Below are positions 61,255-64,000 of a stretch of DNA of 64,000 nt, piece by piece. Position 1 is the stretch's first letter; every line of letters starts with the position of its first letter. The translations under genes and the position numbers were made by a program. Under the pieces are notes generated by a model. It saw only the letters and a program-made list of their open reading frames with translations. It ran no database searches and had not been told where the DNA came from. Source of the stretch: Algoriphagus lacus (GTDB taxonomy: Bacteria; Bacteroidota; Bacteroidia; Cytophagales; Cyclobacteriaceae); NCBI RefSeq assembly GCF_003583985.1, contig NZ_QXML01000006.1, positions 1 to 64,000 on the forward strand, in the 5' to 3' direction.

Positions 61255-63369
61255 CTAATTTAACACAATTTCGTCCACAAAAATCCAACCCTTGTCCCCA
61301 GCTCCCGGATGCCATTTAGGCAGTTTGGAGATAGGTTTCACCCGTATTTTTATCTTTTCAAAAGCTGTTTCAGGCAGTGGATAGGACAAAACTCCAAATC
61401 TAACTTCTTCAATTTTAGTGGATTGGGTGGAAGGTGTTTCAGGAAGTTTTTGCCAGCCTTGTTGATTTCCTGTCCAGATTTCAACTGACTCCGGAGGAAA
61501 TATGTAGGCGCCTTCGTTTAGCAGAATGCTCAGACTAAGCTCTTTTGGTGATGAATTTTTTTCCAAAAAAATCTCGATTTCCATCGGCGAATCTTTAAAT
61601 CCAAGCCAATCACCCGAAGTATGGTTGGTTTTTCCCTTCACTCCATCAAACAAAGAGGTGGCTCCTTTGGCAGTGTATCGGGTATTTGGATCAAAGGCTA
61701 GTTTGTACGATTGAGGTTTCATCCCTTCCCTAAATAACAAGTTTGACGTTGTTGGACTTCCCATCCAGTCTTTGGCAAAAGCCTTTGCCCGGATTTGGGC
61801 TGTTTTTTTGATCCAAATGGGGCCGGAATAAACGAGACTGTTTAAACTGTCGGGTTCTGTTCCATCCAGAGAATACCTGATTTCTGCTGTTCGGATCGGG
61901 TGGGAGAGCACCAGTTCCATGGAATCTTGGAAGAGCACTTTTTCAAATTCAATCTTGGGCGGATTGAGGGCATAGATGATTCCTTTTCCGTCAAATCCAA
62001 AGTCGATTCGTGTGGTTGGCAATGCTTTTCGAAGACTTTCTTTGGAGGCATCTTCCAGTCCTGAATTCCATAGGAATAGCTTTTTGAGTTGCTTTAGGCC
62101 TGAAAGCGCAGTGACGGATTCCGATCCCAATTCATTACCTGCCAAGGCAAGATTTCGGAGATTTTTGAGTCCTTCTAAATTGGAAATCTGAGTGGCTGTA
62201 ATTCCGGTAAAGTTCATTTGCAGTTCCTCCAGATTGGGGAAATCACCAAGGAAACTTAAATCCACTGAGGATAGAGGCATTCGGTTTAGGTTGATTTTGA
62301 CAACCTGCTCACTTACTTTTTTGAGATCCTTGAGGGAAAAAGGATCAAAAGCTGAGGTTCCGTAGTAAGCAATTTCCAAAGCCGGAGAACCTGGATATAC
62401 CGGATTCACTTTTCTGAAAAAATTGTTCAACCCTTTGATGTCTGAATCTGATGCAGGGTCGAAAGTGTAGTTTTTTTGGTTCGAAAACTTATTTGACGCA
62501 AGTTGAAAAAGCGGTTCATCACTTTTCAATTCGGCTACTTTCTGATCAAAAGAACTCCCGGATGCTACCCAAAGCTGAAGGATTTCCAGTTCTTCCTCTG
62601 TCAATTGCGCCTTGTTTTTGGGAGGCATATGTTCTTTTGCTTCAAGAGGAAGATTGATCCTCTGAATAAGGAGAGACTTTTCCAGGTCGCCAGGAATTAC
62701 AAATGGGCCGTTTTTTCCACCTTTTTGCAGCCCCGCCAAATGATCCATGCGAAGCTCACCTTTCACTTTTCCTTCTTTGTGGCAAGCGATGCATTTTGCC
62801 TCCAAAATCGGCTGAACCAAATGCTGGAAAACTTCCGCATCTTCCAAAGCCACCACTTCGACTTGAGTTTCCTGAACTGGGGCCAATAGAAAGTTTTCCC
62901 CATGAGTCAGATTCGCTCCAAAATGCCCTGTCAAAATAATGGCTAGTGCCAGTCCAGAGGTGGAAATACGGAGGAATCCTGCTGATTTTTCTCGATAGAA
63001 ATAAATCAGCACAGCCAAACCTAAAGACGCCACACCGAGCCATTGGTGCCAAATCAAAGCGTCTCCTTCATAATCCTCCCTAGCCAAAATCAGCCCAGCA
63101 ACTACGGTTATACCTGTCAGATGGGCTCCAAAAAGCAAAAGTTGGGCTCCGGCACTTTGAAGTTTTTTGTCAGCAACCCAAAGTAATCCCACTGCCATCA
63201 GCAGCAGGACAATAGGGAAATGGAGAAAAAGAGGATGAGTTCTTCCCACCACCTGAATAAGGGATGGAATCTCCAAACGATCACCAGCGAGACTTAGCAC
63301 CAATGCCAGTCCCAACCAGAAAAACAGGGAATTTTCAAGGATCGGAATAATCCGGGATACTTTGGGCAT
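61255..63369 (-). CDS. Membrane protein with cytochrome-type heme motif, LRR and chitobiase-like domains
   Basis: 704 residues of unusual makeup. About four membrane helices in the first 150 residues (FPIVLLLMAVGLLWVADK and others) resemble DUF2231. Then a planctomycete-type cytochrome C domain holds the heme motif CIACH (about 195-199) and, in HMPPKNKAQLTEEE, the Met ligand. Leucine-rich repeats follow (about 355-445: LEELQMNFTGITATQ, LRNLALAGNELGSES, LKKLFLWNSGLEDAS), then a chitobiase/FN3-like segment (RYSLDGTEPDSLNS) and a C-terminal beta domain. The gene precedes or accompanies a DUF1501 gene, as in planctomycete clusters for polysaccharide-sulfate or amide degradation. Function unknown. 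Confidence 0.78.
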   Translation of the reverse strand: MPKVSRIIPILENSLFFWLGLALVLSLAGDRLEIPSLIQVVGRTHPLFLHFPIVLLLMAVGLLWVADKKLQSAGAQLLLFGAHLTGITVVAGLILAREDYEGDALIWHQWLGVASLGLAVLIYFYREKSAGFLRISTSGLALAIILTGHFGANLTHGENFLLAPVQETQVEVVALEDAEVFQHLVQPILEAKCIACHKEGKVKGELRMDHLAGLQKGGKNGPFVIPGDLEKSLLIQRINLPLEAKEHMPPKNKAQLTEEELEILQLWVASGSSFDQKVAELKSDEPLFQLASNKFSNQKNYTFDPASDSDIKGLNNFFRKVNPVYPGSPALEIAYYGTSAFDPFSLKDLKKVSEQVVKINLNRMPLSSVDLSFLGDFPNLEELQMNFTGITATQISNLEGLKNLRNLALAGNELGSESVTALSGLKQLKKLFLWNSGLEDASKESLRKALPTTRIDFGFDGKGIIYALNPPKIEFEKVLFQDSMELVLSHPIRTAEIRYSLDGTEPDSLNSLVYSGPIWIKKTAQIRAKAFAKDWMGSPTTSNLLFREGMKPQSYKLAFDPNTRYTAKGATSLFDGVKGKTNHTSGDWLGFKDSPMEIEIFLEKNSSPKELSLSILLNEGAYIFPPESVEIWTGNQQGWQKLPETPSTQSTKIEEVRFGVLSYPLPETAFEKIKIRVKPISKLPKWHPGAGDKGWIFVDEIVLN

Positions 63370-63378
63370 ACGAGGGAA

Positions 63379-64000
63379 TTAAGCGATCAGGTCTTTTACT
63401 ACTTTACCATGCACATCGGTGAGGCGATACCTTCGCCCAAGGTGTTTGTAGGTAAGTTTTTCGTGGTCAATTCCCATAAGATGCATTACCGTAGCCTGGA
63501 AATCGTGCACATGGACTGGATTCTCAGTGATGTTGTATCCAAAATCATCCGTTTCGCCATAGACCATACCTGATTTCACCCCACCTCCGGCCATGAAAAT
63601 TGAAAAGGCTCTTGGATGGTGATCCCTTCCGTAATTATCCGGTAAAATTTTCCCCTGGCAATAATTAGTTCGGCCAAATTCCCCTCCCCAAATGATCAGA
63701 GTCTCATCTAATAAACCCCTTTGCTTCAAGTCAGTGATCAATCCAGCCGTAGCCTGATCTACATCCTTTGCTTGCCCGATCATTTGATTAGGGAGATCTC
63801 CATGTGCATCCCAACCTTGATGGTAAAGTTGAACGAATCGTACTCCGTTTTCGGAAAGTTTTCGAGCCAGCAAACAGTTCGCGGCGTAGGTTCCCGGAAC
63901 CAGGCAATCCGGACCGTAGAGTTTGACCACACTGTCAGGTTCTTTGGACGTGTCTGTGATTTCCGGAACTGCCGTTTGCATCCGATATGCCATTTCGTAT
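63379..64000 (-). CDS. DUF1501 sulfatase-like protein, C-terminal part (5' end outside window)
   Basis: At least 207 residues; the frame stays open to the window edge, with the conserved YEMAYRMQ at the border, so the protein begins beyond it. YELAYRMQ-like start, [39 protein letters not shown] and [15 protein letters not shown] match DUF1501, an alkaline-phosphatase-fold family. It is usually Tat-exported and paired with a PSCyt1/PSD1 protein in Planctomycetes and Bacteroidota. The companion is the gene just downstream (61255-63369), with a 9-base gap. Substrate unknown. The Tat signal cannot be seen. Confidence 0.85.
   Translation of the reverse strand, partial: YEMAYRMQTAVPEITDTSKEPDSVVKLYGPDCLVPGTYAANCLLARKLSENGVRFVQLYHQGWDAHGDLPNQMIGQAKDVDQATAGLITDLKQRGLLDETLIIWGGEFGRTNYCQGKILPDNYGRDHHPRAFSIFMAGGGVKSGMVYGETDDFGYNITENPVHVHDFQATVMHLMGIDHEKLTYKHLGRRYRLTDVHGKVVKDLIA

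Noticed and set aside
1..64000. tRNA, rRNA, prophage or insertion sequence
   Set aside because: All gaps were read on both strands; no cloverleaf with conserved T-loop, no rRNA sequence, no transposase or integrase gene was found.

Overview
The window reads as chromosome of a Bacteroidota bacterium, most likely a member of the Cytophagales close to Cyclobacteriaceae/Algoriphagus. This is an inference from gene content: a Wzi-type capsule protein, a fused isobutyryl-CoA mutase, NamZ (DUF1343), DUF4412, an exported S9 peptidase and the planctomycete-like cytochrome/DUF1501 pair. Other support is the very weak Shine-Dalgarno signals, some TTG/GTG starts, and one excellent Bacteroidota-type promoter (TTG-N19-TAnnTTTG) before the histidine operon. 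No rRNA, tRNA, CRISPR array, phage or insertion sequence was seen.

Layout. 1-8.2 kb is the edge of a surface-polysaccharide locus: two glycosyltransferases (the first very AT-rich), a Wzi-like outer-membrane protein, a WecA-like and a PglC-like initiating transferase, a DegT aminotransferase and a PglF-like dehydratase. 8.4-14.2 kb holds an FAD oxidoreductase, a DnaQ-exonuclease/GIY-YIG fusion, a Tat-exported HisC-like aminotransferase coupled to a GNAT acetyltransferase, and an exported protein made of two related domains. 14.3-20.3 kb is a packed minus-strand run: flavin monooxygenase, serine hydrolase, YfcC carrier, aldo/keto reductase, MFS. 20.5-28 kb holds a sirtuin, an exported amidohydrolase, topA, sixA, and a sugar kinase with its sugar porter. 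28.1-36.2 kb, plus strand: icmF, OsmC with a small partner, and a lipoprotein sensor coupled to a hybrid histidine kinase. 36.2-43.4 kb, minus strand: a 2-oxoacid dehydrogenase E2, cinA, an SDR, dihydrofolate reductase, a DUF4412 protein, fmt and namZ. 43.4-47.7 kb: an FtsX-like permease, a polyprenol-phosphate glycosyltransferase, an ATP-grasp enzyme, a TPR lipoprotein and a cupin.

47.8-52.5 kb is the histidine operon hisG-hisD-hisC-hisB. It is preceded by a 27-codon leader peptide, not annotated by ordinary ORF length cut-offs, that carries six His codons and sits in a set of RNA hairpins. This is a likely attenuator. 52.6-64 kb holds an S9 peptidase, a DUF4287/DUF5655 protein, an endonuclease/phosphatase-family enzyme, an amino-sugar group (NagX-like membrane protein, GH20 hexosaminidase, SIS protein) and a cytochrome-domain/LRR membrane protein followed by a DUF1501 protein cut by the window edge.

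The most unusual feature outside genes is a recurring kind of intergenic DNA: short arrays with an exact 7-bp period (8 bp in one case), often followed by the inverted motif. The core differs from site to site (CAGT, GTTC, ATTYG, GTCGAC, ATTTACG). Several arrays run into the stop or start codons of the flanking genes. The clearest is at 25674-25783.
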